Source: GCA-2746795 sp963747345
Lineage (GTDB): Bacteria; Chloroflexota; Anaerolineae; Promineifilales; Promineifilaceae
Direction of reading: 5' to 3'
Assembly: GCA_963747345.1 (NCBI GenBank)
Contig: CAVVFA010000001.1
Span: forward strand, 372,001 to 436,000
DNA: 64,000 nt
Positions 16,701 through 26,595 of the stretch are shown piece by piece. A program made the translations under genes and the position numbers. Below the pieces are notes generated by a model. That model worked only from the letters and a program-made list of their open reading frames with translations, had not been told where the DNA came from and searched no databases. Numbering within the stretch: position 1 is the first letter of the stretch; each line of letters starts with the position of its first letter.

Positions 16701-19700
16701 ATGCCAGATAGTGCATTCCAATTACCGCTGGTTTTCAAGACCTACGACAATCAATCTCTCTTTTCAGACCACTATTTAGATGAAATCTTGCAGCGGAATG
16801 CCGCTGTGTGGAAACCGGCGGTGGCGCAAGGCACCCAATTCCTGGCATGGCTGCGCGATAAATACGCTCAGGAAAAAGACCAACTGCCCCAATACAAAGA
16901 AGCTCAACTGGAAGTCAATTGGTTTCAGCCCATTTTTGAACACCTGGGACATGTGTGGGAAGTGCAAGCTGCTATCCCCGGTCTTAGCGGGCAGTACCAA
17001 AAAACCAGACTACGCCTTCTTTCTTGATGATGCTGCGCGCAAAGAGGCTGTGCACAAACAAAACAGCGCCGACTATGCTCAGGCGGCTATCGGCGTGGGC
17101 GAAGTGAAACAGTGGGGCATTAATCTCAGCAAAAAGACGGGCAAACAGCCCACTTTTGATGACCAGAACCCTATGTTCCAGATTGACACGTATCTCAATC
17201 TTACCGGTTTGGATTGGGGTATTTTGAGCAACGGCCGTTATCTGGCGGCTTATCCATCGTAACAGTTCACGCACGCTGGAAACTTACTTTGAAATAGACC
17301 TGCTGGCGGCACTGGAAGCGCCTGATGAAACCAAAGCAACGGCCGTTGCCGCCTACTTCTGGCTTTTCTTCAATCAGGCATCCTTTTGCCCCGACAGACA
17401 CGGCCAAATCTTCTTAAATGAAGCCATCAGCCAGAGCCGTGCTTACGCTGTCGCGCTGGAAGCCGATTTGCGCGACAACGCCTACCGTTCGCTGGAGCAG
17501 CTCATCATCGGTTTCTTTGCGGGTGACCAGACATTGGACAAGGACAGTCCGGCAGACCGCGACCTGGTCTACAAAAACAGCCTTTATCTGCTCTATCGCC
17601 TGCTCTTTCTCTTTTACGGCGAGAGTCGCGGCCTGCTGCCCATGCACAACCCCACCTACAAAGACGACTACAGCTTGCAGCAGTTAGCCAAAACCATTGA
17701 TAAAGAGCGCAGCAGTATCGAAACGAAGCCGGTGACGGGGCGTAAAAACTGGAACCGCCTGGGTGAACTGTGCCGCCTGATCAGCGGCATCGATCCGCAG
17801 TTAAACGCCGACCTGGCTGTGCCCCGTTACAATGGCGGCCTGTTCGACCCTGAACAGCATCCTTTTCTGGAGCAGCATTTTGTGGGCGACCGCGCCCTGG
17901 CGAAAGCCATCGACTATTTGGCGGTGCGCCGCATCATCAAGGCGGGTGGCCTGCCTGAATACCAGACCGTTGATTACAGTACCCTTGATGTGCGCCAGTT
18001 GGGTTCTATTTATGAAGGGCTGTTGGAGTATAAAGTGGTGGTGGCCGAGGAAGAGATGGTCACCATCAGCCAGAAAGGGGTGGAAACCTGGGTGCCGCTG
18101 GCGCAGAAGGGCAAAGCCAAAAGCTTTGGCGACCGTCGCCAGTCGGGGGAACTTTTCCTGACGACTGATAAAGGGGAACGCAAAGCCACCGGTTCTTACT
18201 ACACGCCCGACTATATCGTGGAATATATTGTGGAAAACACGCTTGGTCCGCTGGTGGCACAAGCCCGCGAGCGGGTAAAAACGGAGGTGCGCCAGACTGG
18301 TTCCCTGAACGCTGCCGAGCGCAACCGCCAAAGCGCTGTTCGCTTCGTAGCGCACATTCTCAAGCTCAATGTGCTGGACCCGGCGATGGGTTCCGGCCAT
18401 TTTTTGGTGGAAGCGACAAGTTATCTGGCCCGCGCTCTGGCCACCGACGACTACGTGCAAGCCGAACCCTCTAGCTCTGGCTCTGACCTTCTGTACTGGA
18501 AACGGCGGGTGGTGGAAGCGTGCATTTATGGCGTGGACAAGAATCCGATGGCGGTGGAACTGGCGAAACTCTCGCTTTGGCTGAAGACGGCCTCTGCCGA
18601 TAAACCCCTGAGCTTTTTAGACCATCACCTGCGGCATGGCGACAGCCTGATTGGGGCGTGGCTGGCTGACCTTGCCAAACCTCCGAGGTTTTTAAAAACC
18701 TCAGAGGTTTCTGCTGACCAGCAAGCGCTTTTCAACGAATCGCGCGTTTACGCTGGATGCAGGCTTGGCGGTGAAGGGCGTGGCGGTTATTGAAAGTTTG
18801 CCTACGCTGGATATTGACGACGTACACGCCAAAGAAGAAGCGTGGCGCAGTATCCAGAAAACCCACATTGCCCGCTGGCAGCGGCTGGCCGACTTGTGGG
18901 TGAGCGCCTACTTTGGCAATACCACCACGCCGCAGGAGTACCGCGCCCTGGCCGCCCGCCTGCAAGGGCAGGAGAGCCTGATGAGCGACGAACAGGCCGC
19001 CCAATTCCTGAACCACCCGGCCGTGACGGACAATGATTATTTTCATTGGGAGTTGGCTTTCCCGGAGGTGTTTTTTGACGAATACGGCCGTTCTTTGCAC
19101 GATGCGGCCGGATTTGATGCAGTCATTGGCAACCCCCCGTGGGTGAACATAGGGCGAGAATCTGGCAACGAAAATATTGTTGGGTTCTTAAAGAATATTT
19201 TTACGAGTGCTGAGTATCAAATAGATTTATACTCGCTTTTCCTTGAACTATCGGTCACATTAAGCCAAGAAAATGCCTTTGTTGGGATGATTGTGCCAAA
19301 TCCATGGCTCGCAAACTACCGGACACCAAAATTGAGAAAGCTTTTACTGCATGATAACCAACCGCTTCAGATACTTCATACCCACCGATCTGCATTTCCC
19401 GATGTTGGAGCCGAACACTTAATTGTACTTCTGCAACATACAAATATTAGACTTAAGACTGTCGATAGGGGAATCCTTCATGTAACCGGGCAAGCAGAAG
19501 TTACTGATAAATTTCCACTCAGCTTGATAACCAGTCATAATGACTTTGTTGTTTATGCTAGTAGTTATGTAGCTTCTGTAATTCAAAGAATTGAAAACTC
19601 ATCTACGAAGTTAGGGCAGGAATTTGAGACAATTCGTGGTGTTGGGCCATATCATCATCGTAAACAATCTAGGGAGATTATCGAGACCCGTGCCTACCAT

Positions 19701-20669
19701 GCAGATTATCAAAAAGATGAAACTTTCGTGCCGACATTGCAGGGTGAACATCTGGCTCGTTATGCAATTCAATGGGATGGACGTTCTTGGATAAGCTATG
19801 GCTCATGGTTAGCCGAACCTAGAGAAAAACGGTTCTTTCAGGGAAAACGACTGCTTCTGCGTGAAATTATTGGCGAGAAGTTTCTAACAAATGTGCTTGA
19901 CGAAGAGTTTGTTGTAGATCGGGGTATTTATGTCGCTCTACAGGGAAACCAAACTATCGATCTGCATTTTGTTTTGGCACTTTTCGCTTCCTCTTTGTTG
20001 ATTTTCTGGTTTAAAGAGAAGTTTAGCGAGAAAGATGAACTTTTCCCAAAGTTGCGAGTTGCTCACTTCAACATGCTGCCAATTCGAATCATTGGCTTCT
20101 CCACTTCTCAAGACAAGCGCACGGATGTTGTCAACACCGCCAAATCCTACTACGGGGAGAGCAATCATCTCGCCCTGCTCGCCTGGGTAGATGCCGAACT
20201 TGCCGCCAACCGCAACGATACCATCCACGATCTACTCGCCTTCCTCGCCGAGCAAATGATCACCCTCAACAAAGATAAACAGACCGCCCTTGAAGCGTTC
20301 TGGCTCGACCTGGAAGGCGTCACCGACGCCAAAACCTTCGATACCCTGCGTAACAAAGGCAAACAGCAAGCCTCTCTACACAAAGTCATCCCCGCCGCCC
20401 AGCCCTTCGTCAACGCCGACAGTCGCAGCAGCGTTGGGCTAGATGCCAGCCTTAGCTGGAATGAAGAAGCGTTCAAAGGTTTCGTCAAAGAATTAGTGGG
20501 CAGCGTCAGCGGGTTGAGTAAGTTGGTGCAGGTGTATCGGGATCATGCGTCTGGCATTGCCGCCCTGGAACAACACCTCACCACCACCGACCATCTCATC
20601 GACCAAATTGTCTACAAACTCTACGGCCTCACCGAAGAAGAAATCGCCATCGTGGAAGGCCAGGCATGA
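16701..20669 (+). CDS. Type IIG restriction-modification enzyme, Eco57I-like (three frame breaks)
   Basis: Single-chain restriction endonuclease/N6-adenine methyltransferase of about 1320 residues. Order: an N-terminal PD-(D/E)xK-like nuclease part (PDYAFF ... GVGEVKQWG), a helical connector, the methyltransferase with motif I DPAMGSGHFLVE and motif IV NPPWVN, then a TaqI-like specificity region (MIVPNPWLANYRTPKLRKLL). The start at 16701 has AGGAG nine bases upstream. Frame breaks lie near 17000, 17255 and 18745; all three halves are strongly conserved. Oddity: a palindrome at 18677-18710 is inserted in frame between motifs I and IV, encoding PPRFLKTSEV. It overlaps a 51-codon ORF downstream (ATGA). 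It would protect against foreign DNA while methylating the host. Confidence 0.88.
18677..18710. repeat. AACCTC(T/C)GAGGTTT palindromic repeat inside the methyltransferase gene
   Basis: AAACCTCCGAGGTTTTT followed by AAAACCTCAGAGGTTT: two palindromes arranged as an inverted pair. The same unit stands between genes at 43737-43769. Here it is translated in frame. Confidence 0.75.
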
Positions 20670-20821
20670 CCCGCAACGAACTGCTTGAACTGATTGAAAC
20701 GGCCGTTTTTGCTGGCATACGCACGCAGAAGCGGCTGAGTGAAGTCGAGGATATTTTGGAGATGCTGGTGTCATTGGGGCAGGCGGTGAGTGTGGAGGAC
20801 GGGAAGTATGCGGTTGGGTAA
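20666..20821 (+). CDS. Small hypothetical protein coupled to the type IIG enzyme
   Basis: A 51-residue frame, MTRNELLELIETAVFAGIRT then QKRLSEVEDILEMLVSLGQA, whose ATG overlaps the TGA of the restriction-modification gene (ATGA). The sequence looks like a small winged-helix or helical accessory protein. AACGGCCGTT encodes its ETAV. I cannot name a family; coupling suggests an accessory or regulatory role for the R-M enzyme. Confidence 0.5.
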   Translation: MTRNELLELIETAVFAGIRTQKRLSEVEDILEMLVSLGQAVSVEDGKYAVG

Positions 20822-20978
20822 ACGACATTATTTTTGTGATCATGCATTCAATGAAACTAACAAGGATCACTGGCTGCCTTTGGGGGATATTAGTAGTGGA
20901 GATGAGGTGGTTTTGGGTATAACGGCCGTTCATGGGGATGATTCTCGTGGTTTCTGGGCGGGTGATAACGGCCGATGA
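20808..20978 (+). CDS. Possible small ORF or gene fragment
   Basis: Frame MRLGKRHYFCDHAFNETNKD ... VVLGITAVHGDDSRGFWAGD, 56 residues, overlapping the preceding small gene; GGAGG lies 10 bases upstream. It ends in AACGGCCG and has no recognised family. Composition looks protein-like, but it could be a gene remnant. Confidence 0.25.
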   Translation: MRLGKRHYFCDHAFNETNKDHWLPLGDISSGDEVVLGITAVHGDDSRGFWAGDNGR

Positions 20979-20982
20979 TGTT

Positions 20983-21022
20983 GCCCCCTCCCTAGCCCTC
21001 CCCCAAAGGGAGAGGGGATTGG
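20983..21022. repeat. Dispersed C-rich/G-rich palindromic repeat, copy 2
   Basis: Near-identical to 12992-13032 (CCCCTCCCTAGCCCTCCC ... AAAGGGAGAGGGG). It follows the restriction gene cluster. Confidence 0.7.
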
Positions 21023-21175
21023 CGTGACTCTTCTTTGTAGGGAGGGGATGGGGGAGAACGACGATCTGCTCAACGTTTATGGATTTTCAGAGGTTTTTGT
21101 ATGTTTCAGGTGATTAGAGTGGGGCTTGGGGTGTCATTAGACCTCAGCCATTTAGTGTAAAAAAACATTGTTACT

Positions 21176-23467
21176 ATGACCGAGGACGCTATGCAAGAGC
21201 TTAAAAGCAAGATTGCCCAATATTACAACATAGAAGAGTTACAAAGGCTGGCATTTACACTCAATGCAGACTGGGATGAACTTGCTGGGGAACATAAATC
21301 GACAAAAGTAAAAGAATTGATCGTCTATTTAGGAAACCGTAAGGATCTCCAGAGTTTGATAGATCAGTTAAGAGAAGAACGCCCTAAGGTATCCTGGCCA
21401 GATGCTCCCCCAGCCGACCAACAAAAAAGTGTGATTCGAAAGGCATTTCATTTATCTCGGCGCTCTTTTGATGGTAAAAACATGATTTCCAATATGCAGC
21501 ACACCTGGATTGAGCTAGTTTTCGAGCAGGCACTTCATGAAACTACGCGTTTGGAATTAGAGCTTACTTACGATCATACTATGCTGACACGACAAATACA
21601 GTATTGGGAAGGCGGTGTACACAAGCAGATAATCTCTGGTGAGTCGTCGTTAAGCGATTTGTTTCTACAAAGCGGTTGTTCCCTACTTATTTTAGGTGCA
21701 CCTGGTTCTGGTAAAACATTTACGATGCTGGAATTGTGTTCTGAACTGCTAACGGAAGCAGAGTTGGATGATGAAGCGCCAGTACCAATTATTATTGAAC
21801 TATCTAATTGGGCAGAGAAAAAAGAATCGTTAGATGTTTGGCTTGTGAACCAATTTGACCGTCAATATCAACTGGCGCAGCGAGTGAGCCAGGAGTGGCT
21901 AGATAAAAGTCAGATATATTTATTGCTGGATGGTTTGGATGAAGTTAATGCTATTTCACGTAATGATTGTGTACTAGCTATCAATGAATTCAAAACAAAA
22001 TACTCGGTACCCCTCGCAATATGCAGTCGTAAACAGGACTACGAAGATTTATCAACTAAATTAAATCTTTCTGCAGCAGTGATCATCCAACCTCTTCAAG
22101 ATGAGCAAGTGGCGTCTTATCTTAACGAACCCAAGCTTGAGCTCCAAGCTCTATATACAGCTGTGCGAAATGATGACACGTTCCGAGAATTGAGTCGTAC
22201 GCCACTCATGTTGAGCATTATGGCTCTCGCTTATCGTGGGGTAACTTTTGACAAATTACAACCGATGCTAACGGATACGGAAAATAGACAAAAGCATTTA
22301 TTTGATGCTTATATCCGACGTATGTTCCAACGAAAGCAAACGGGATTGGATAAGGACGTAATCCGTTATTCTCTGGAAAAGCTCAATTATTTGGCAAAAC
22401 AAATGGCTGAGCGCAGCGAATATCAATTCTACCTTGAAGATTTACAACCAAGCTGGCTGCTATCTGGCGAAAAACGTCGTTACCGATGGCTGCAAGCGAT
22501 AGTTTTTGGATTCTTAGTGGGATTAGTTGGTGGCCTACTCGTCGGTTTGGGATCCCTGTTTGGAGAGAGACCGGAGAACGCTCTAAATTCAGGGCTGTTA
22601 TTTTTACTATTTGTGCTTTTGTTCACAGTACCAGCTATGGCATTAGGCGATTTAGTAATAAAGCCCGTTGAAATACTTACCTGGAAAAAAAGCCTAGATC
22701 GAAGAGTTATTTTAAAATGGATGACTGATTCTATTGCCTATGGGTTGGGCCTAGGTGTTGGGATTGCTCTTGGGGGGGGGATGTTAGGTGCCATAATTGC
22801 TTTTGCTATCACCGGGTTGTTTTTCTGGTTGGGAAATGGACTTGCCACTGGTCTAGTGATAGGGTTGTTTATAGGTTTGTGCACTATTATAATCACCCTA
22901 AGTATGCCATTTGTTGATGGATTAGCATATGGTCTGCTCCTTGGGTTATTCGGGATTGTGATAGGTGGATTGTGGGAAGGGATCCAACTGTTTTTAGAGA
23001 CGGCTTCTAGTCAAAAGCGTGTGTATCCTAATCAAGGTATTCGTCAATCAGGTGTAAATGCATTGAAGGTTGGTCTTGGTTTCAGTTTGGTATTTGGATT
23101 GTTCATAGGCCTAATCGTCGGGCTACTATTTGAAATGCTTTATGGATCATCTTTTGTATATGGTTTGAATCCTGGGCTATTCGTAGGGTTGATTGCGGGG
23201 CCTTGTGTGGGGTTCCTTATGGGCGTGTTTTTCTATGGTGGAAAACCATTTATTGCCCATTATTTGCTGCGCTGGCGATTGAATCGAGCTGGGCTGTTAC
23301 CTTTCCGCGTTCAAACATTTCTGGATACGATGGCCGCGCGTATCCTGCTGCAGCGGGCAGGTGCACATTATCGCTTCATTCATCGAACATTGCAGGAGCA
23401 CTTTGCAAGTCTGACCCCAGCCGATATTGATACACTTGCTCAGGAAATTGAAGCAGCCAAATCGTGA
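21176..23467 (+). CDS. NACHT NTPase with effector-associated N-terminal domain and multi-pass membrane C-terminus
   Basis: Intact 763-residue STAND-type NTPase. Residues about 6-75 (MQELKSKIAQYYNIEELQRL ... LRKLV-type helices ending QLREERPKVSW) form a death-like effector-associated domain. The NACHT core has Walker A GAPGSGKTFTM (about 173-183) and Walker B YLLLDGLDEV (about 249-258), and a winged-helix region follows. Residues about 440-690 are Gly-rich hydrophobic segments, about eight or more membrane spans, then a conserved soluble tail (RFIHRTLQEHFASL). ATG 21176 or 21191 (GAGGA upstream) could start it. Bacterial NACHT proteins are often antiphage sensors; its place beside the R-M gene fits that role, but no cognate effector gene is visible. 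Confidence 0.85.
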   Translation: MTEDAMQELKSKIAQYYNIEELQRLAFTLNADWDELAGEHKSTKVKELIVYLGNRKDLQSLIDQLREERPKVSWPDAPPADQQKSVIRKAFHLSRRSFDGKNMISNMQHTWIELVFEQALHETTRLELELTYDHTMLTRQIQYWEGGVHKQIISGESSLSDLFLQSGCSLLILGAPGSGKTFTMLELCSELLTEAELDDEAPVPIIIELSNWAEKKESLDVWLVNQFDRQYQLAQRVSQEWLDKSQIYLLLDGLDEVNAISRNDCVLAINEFKTKYSVPLAICSRKQDYEDLSTKLNLSAAVIIQPLQDEQVASYLNEPKLELQALYTAVRNDDTFRELSRTPLMLSIMALAYRGVTFDKLQPMLTDTENRQKHLFDAYIRRMFQRKQTGLDKDVIRYSLEKLNYLAKQMAERSEYQFYLEDLQPSWLLSGEKRRYRWLQAIVFGFLVGLVGGLLVGLGSLFGERPENALNSGLLFLLFVLLFTVPAMALGDLVIKPVEILTWKKSLDRRVILKWMTDSIAYGLGLGVGIALGGGMLGAIIAFAITGLFFWLGNGLATGLVIGLFIGLCTIIITLSMPFVDGLAYGLLLGLFGIVIGGLWEGIQLFLETASSQKRVYPNQGIRQSGVNALKVGLGFSLVFGLFIGLIVGLLFEMLYGSSFVYGLNPGLFVGLIAGPCVGFLMGVFFYGGKPFIAHYLLRWRLNRAGLLPFRVQTFLDTMAARILLQRAGAHYRFIHRTLQEHFASLTPADIDTLAQEIEAAKS

Positions 23468-23790
23468 CTCCTTACGCCACCTTCTCCATTTGCTACTCTA
23501 TCTCCGATGAGGGATGAAGATTAACGGCCGTTCATGACGCTTCAGGAAGCAGCGGATTCTTTGTATGACTTCCTGATGAGTGCTGAATAGTGAATGGGTA
23601 TTGGGGCGGAAACGGCCGTTGCCGGGCGGCGCGGCTTATCTCAATGTTGGGCAGCAGCCTGTCTAAAGCCAGTGAAATGATGCCCTGTGATTGCTGAAAT
23701 AGAAATGCTTTCATAATGATACAGGTGTTGATTTTTCACCCGAGAGACCCTCAGGGTTTTGCACAGCGCGGCATCGAATCGCTCGACATT

Positions 23791-23855
23791 AAACCCTTAG
23801 GGCTTGACCGTTTATAACTTTTGAATTTGGTGGACGGTCAAGCCTTGCGGGTTCG
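23791..23855. repeat. Inverted repeat with AAACCCTTAGGGCTTGACCG arms
   Basis: The left arm (23791-23810) pairs with CGGTCAAGCCTTGCGGGTT (23835-23853). The motif AAACCCTTAGGGT recurs at 23882-23894 and ACCCTCAGGGTTT near 23748. This describes most of the 23468-23942 gap, which also carries two AACGGCCGTT copies (23524 and 23611) and no convincing gene. Confidence 0.55.
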
Positions 23856-23942
23856 TTTTTATCAAAAGTTGTTTGTGAACAAACCCTTAGGGTCTGGTCT
23901 GTACAATTGCATGCTTTCTACTAAAGGAGGGATTCTAAAATT

Positions 23943-24296
23943 GTGAACGGTCTTTTAATCAATGAAAGTTTAGCAGATACCAGTGTCCTGGAGTGGGTGC
24001 ATATCACCAAAACTGAATCGTGGCAGGTAAGCAACACTGCCGAGTATCAGCCTGATTTATGGACGGCGCTGTCGTTTGAAGTGGAGGATCACCAGGCGGA
24101 ACTAATCGCTGAGAAATTGAGCCAGGCGCTCAAGCCGCAGTGGTATATCAACGCCTCTACAGTCGCGCATGTTTATGTGATCTTTCCGAACAAGGTTTTT
24201 AAGTATCGCAAAGGAAATAGCATCCAGAGGGCGGACGTAAAACAATATGGCCGATCAATTGGTATTCCCGAGCATCAACTTGATTGGAGTGAGTGA
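23943..24296 (+). CDS. Hypothetical protein, 117 residues
   Basis: GTG start with AAAGGAGGG ten bases upstream, a strong ribosome site that decides the start. The sequence begins MNGLLINESLADTSVLEWVH and contains FEVEDHQAELIAEKLSQALK and YVIFPNKVFKYRKG, an alpha/beta protein without signal peptide or membrane span. I do not recognise a named family. It is isolated between repeat-rich spacers. Confidence 0.65.
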   Translation: MNGLLINESLADTSVLEWVHITKTESWQVSNTAEYQPDLWTALSFEVEDHQAELIAEKLSQALKPQWYINASTVAHVYVIFPNKVFKYRKGNSIQRADVKQYGRSIGIPEHQLDWSE

Positions 24297-24526
24297 GGCA
24301 AAATTCATTTGGAATCTTGAGCGCATGGTGTGTGTGCAGCCGACAGGGCGATTCCAAAGTCACTAACAACAATTAACGCAAATTCGGTGCAAAGAAGGCA
24401 AAGAAGCATGCAAAGAGAAAACAAAAAACTGTGTGTGCCTTTCACCCATTTGAAACGCATCTATTGCGTTGAATTGAGACTTGTACTGCCCAATACTGTG
24501 TCCAGCCAACAATCTATTTGAGAGGG

Positions 24527-24554
24527 AAGCCAGTTTTTAGAACTGGCTTTTTTT
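24527..24554 (+). terminator. AGCCAG hairpin with T-run, copy 3
   Basis: AAGCCAGTT-TTTAG-AACTGGCTT followed by T residues, 14 bp before the inverted-repeat element. Related to the stems at 14985 and 15864. No gene runs into it directly. Confidence 0.45.
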
Positions 24555-24567
24555 ATGCGGGGGAGAC

Positions 24568-24740
24568 AGCAATTCTCATTCTGCTATTTCGTCTGGGGAT
24601 GAAATCCCCAGACTGGTACAGAAAACATGCTAAAGCACGTTATGACGGCTGCGCTCAACCTGTTTTAACAGGTTTTTTGTCTCAGCCATCGGTTTCAACC
24701 GGTGGCGAAGGGGGCAAATTAGTTCAGATTGAGAATTGCT
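24568..24740. repeat. 173-bp hairpin-array element with 16-bp terminal inverted repeats
   Basis: Ends AGCAATTCTCATTCTG (24568-24583) and CAGATTGAGAATTGCT (24725-24740), inverse with one mismatch. Inside are three clean stems: GTCTGGGGAT-GAA-ATCCCCAGAC, AACCTGTT-TT-AACAGGTT and CATCGGTTTCAACCGGTG, plus ACATGCTAAAGCACGTT, which matches ACACGCTAAAGCGCGTT in the 15434-15756 element. Same family, shorter form. The rest of the 24297-24796 gap shows no gene. Confidence 0.7.
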
Positions 24741-24796
24741 GCGGGAGAGGATCATCTCTGGCACAAGCGGAGAGGTGATCATATGATTGCCCTCTT

Positions 24797-25676
24797 ATGC
24801 ATACGAAGGCTTTTCCTTACATCGCGCTCCTGGGTTTGATCTGGGGAACCAATCTCGTTATTTCTCGCTTTGGCGTGGGGCAGTTCGGGGGTGTGTTGTT
24901 TACCGGGCTGCGCCTGGCAGCGGGCAGTTTGAGCTTCATCGCGGTAATTGCTTTTAGCAAACGAGAATGGCCCCGCGAAGGCCGGGTGTGGAAACATGCG
25001 ATGGTTATCGGGGTGATCGGCTCGGCTTTGCCGATGACGGCTATTCTCAGTGCTTTGCAATTTCAATCGGCGGGGGTAACGGCCGTTCTCATTACCACGA
25101 CCCCCGCTTTTATCACTCTGGCAGCCCACTTCTTTCTGCCCGACGAGCGGCTGACGGGGGTCAAATTCATGGGGGTGATGCTGGCGCTGGCGGGCGCGAT
25201 GCTGGTGGTGGTGCGGGGGGAGACGGGTCTGCCAGACGTGCAAGAGGCGAGTGTGTGGGGGTATGTACTTGGTCTTCACCAATGTTTTGCTGGAAACGGC
25301 TACTGCCATTTATGTGCGCCGGAATATGCGCCAGATGGATGCGTTTGGTGTCTCCAGTATTCGTATTTCTACGGCGGCTTTGCTGGTGCTGCCTTTTGGG
25401 GTCTGGTTTCAGGGTGATAATGTAACGGCCGTTACGCCTCTGGGTATCCTGGCTTTGTGTTCTGCTGGTTTTTTAGCTGTCTTCTTTGGTCAGTTCCTCT
25501 CTTTTTATATCACCCAACGATTCGGAGCCACTGCTTTTTCTCTGACTGCCTATATCGTGCCGGTGGTGGCGGCTATCACGGGTGTCATTCTGCTGGGTGA
25601 AACCATTACCATCTGGATGGTAGGCGGCATGTGCCTGGTGGTGCTGGGCATTATGCTCATTAATCGCCAGGGATGA
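24797..25676 (+). CDS. EamA/DMT-superfamily transporter (frame break near 25260)
   Basis: Drug/metabolite-transporter-type membrane protein of about 293 codons with two EamA repeats. The first repeat reads IALLGLIWGTNLVISRFGVG ... SAGVTAVLITTTPAF; the second continues in another frame, LVFTNVLLETATAIYVRRNM ... TAYIVPVVAAITGVILLGE to the stop at 25676. The break lies at a run of five G near 25256. Ten hydrophobic segments are expected once joined. Transported compound unknown. AACGGCCGTT occurs twice in the gene, each time encoding TAV. Confidence 0.82.
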
Positions 25677-25744
25677 TGGGGTTTTACGCAGATGATGGGA
25701 TGGGAAACAGGCAGGAATGGAGAAACGGCCGTTAGCAAACAAAC

Positions 25745-25830
25745 CATGTCTAGTACAAACAAAAACACCGCAAGAATGGCAGGAGCTTTGTATTTCATTT
25801 ACATCATCGCGCACACCAGCGCGAATTTTA
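25745..25830 (+). pseudogene. N-terminal fragment of a DUF4386-type membrane protein
   Basis: MSSTNKNTARMAGALYFIYI followed by IAHTSANF resembles the first membrane helix of DUF4386 proteins (K.ARIAGxLYL pattern). Nothing further of that family follows; after about 28 residues the sequence passes into the immunity-protein gene. It begins just after an AACGGCCGTT at about 25724-25733. Confidence 0.5.
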
Positions 25831-25850
25831 GGTGTTTTATGGAAGGTCTA

Positions 25851-26363
25851 ATGATATTACCAAAAAAGCGAGACCCCCGGTTCATTACTGTGCGTTGTGG
25901 CGGCACTCTCCAAGATGCCGATCATCACCTGCTTGCGCTATGGGCGGCCGACTGCGCCCAGCATGTGCTGCACTTATTCGAGGAAATGCAACCCAATGAC
26001 GACCGGCCGCGTCGAGCCATCGAATTGGCTCGCGCCTGGACGCGCGGGGAGGTCACGATGTCTCAGTCCCGCGCGGCGGGTGGACATGCCATGGCGGCGG
26101 CAAGAGAGCTGAGCGGCGCCGCCCGGTACGCCGCCTATGCTGCTGGACAGGCGGCAGTGGTGGCACATGTCGCCGCACACGAGCTTGGTGCGGCGGCCTA
26201 CGCGATCAAGGCCGCACGGGCGGCGGCGCTTGATGGTGAGGCTGAAGCAGGTCGCCTGGAGTGTGCCTGGCAGCGTGCCCAACTTCCAAGCGAAATCCGG
26301 GATCTTGTGCTTGACGACCAGAAGTTACGCAACGAAATCTGCTGGTTCGTATTCGATTGTTGA
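25851..26363 (+). CDS. Imm5-like immunity protein (orphan)
   Basis: A 170-residue Ala/His-rich helical protein: RFITVRCGGTLQDADHHLLA, LWAADCAQHVLHLFE, SRAAGGHAMAAARELSGAAR, AAVVAHVAAHELGAAAYAIK. This matches the putative immunity protein family (Imm5-like) usually found next to polymorphic toxins. GGAAGG lies 5 bases before ATG 25851, which decides the start; the longer frame upstream is the DUF4386 fragment. No cognate toxin is seen in the window. GC content is higher than its flanks, suggesting transfer. Confidence 0.78.
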   Translation: MILPKKRDPRFITVRCGGTLQDADHHLLALWAADCAQHVLHLFEEMQPNDDRPRRAIELARAWTRGEVTMSQSRAAGGHAMAAARELSGAARYAAYAAGQAAVVAHVAAHELGAAAYAIKAARAAALDGEAEAGRLECAWQRAQLPSEIRDLVLDDQKLRNEICWFVFDC

Positions 26364-26595
26364 CTGGCTCGTTCAGATCACTGCTTTTGCCCAACCCCAC
26401 TGATGGAAGTCACCGCGTTTTAGACAGTTTGCATGGCTTGAAGTTGATTTCGGCAAAATAGCATGATTACGTCCCGCCCACCAGCAGAAATGGGCAGCCG
26501 TTGGGTGGTTTTCGGCGCAAGAAGCATGAAGTAAAATTACAAATATCTTGAGCATCAGAATATACATCAAGGCCAACCACATGATGGGGTGTACG

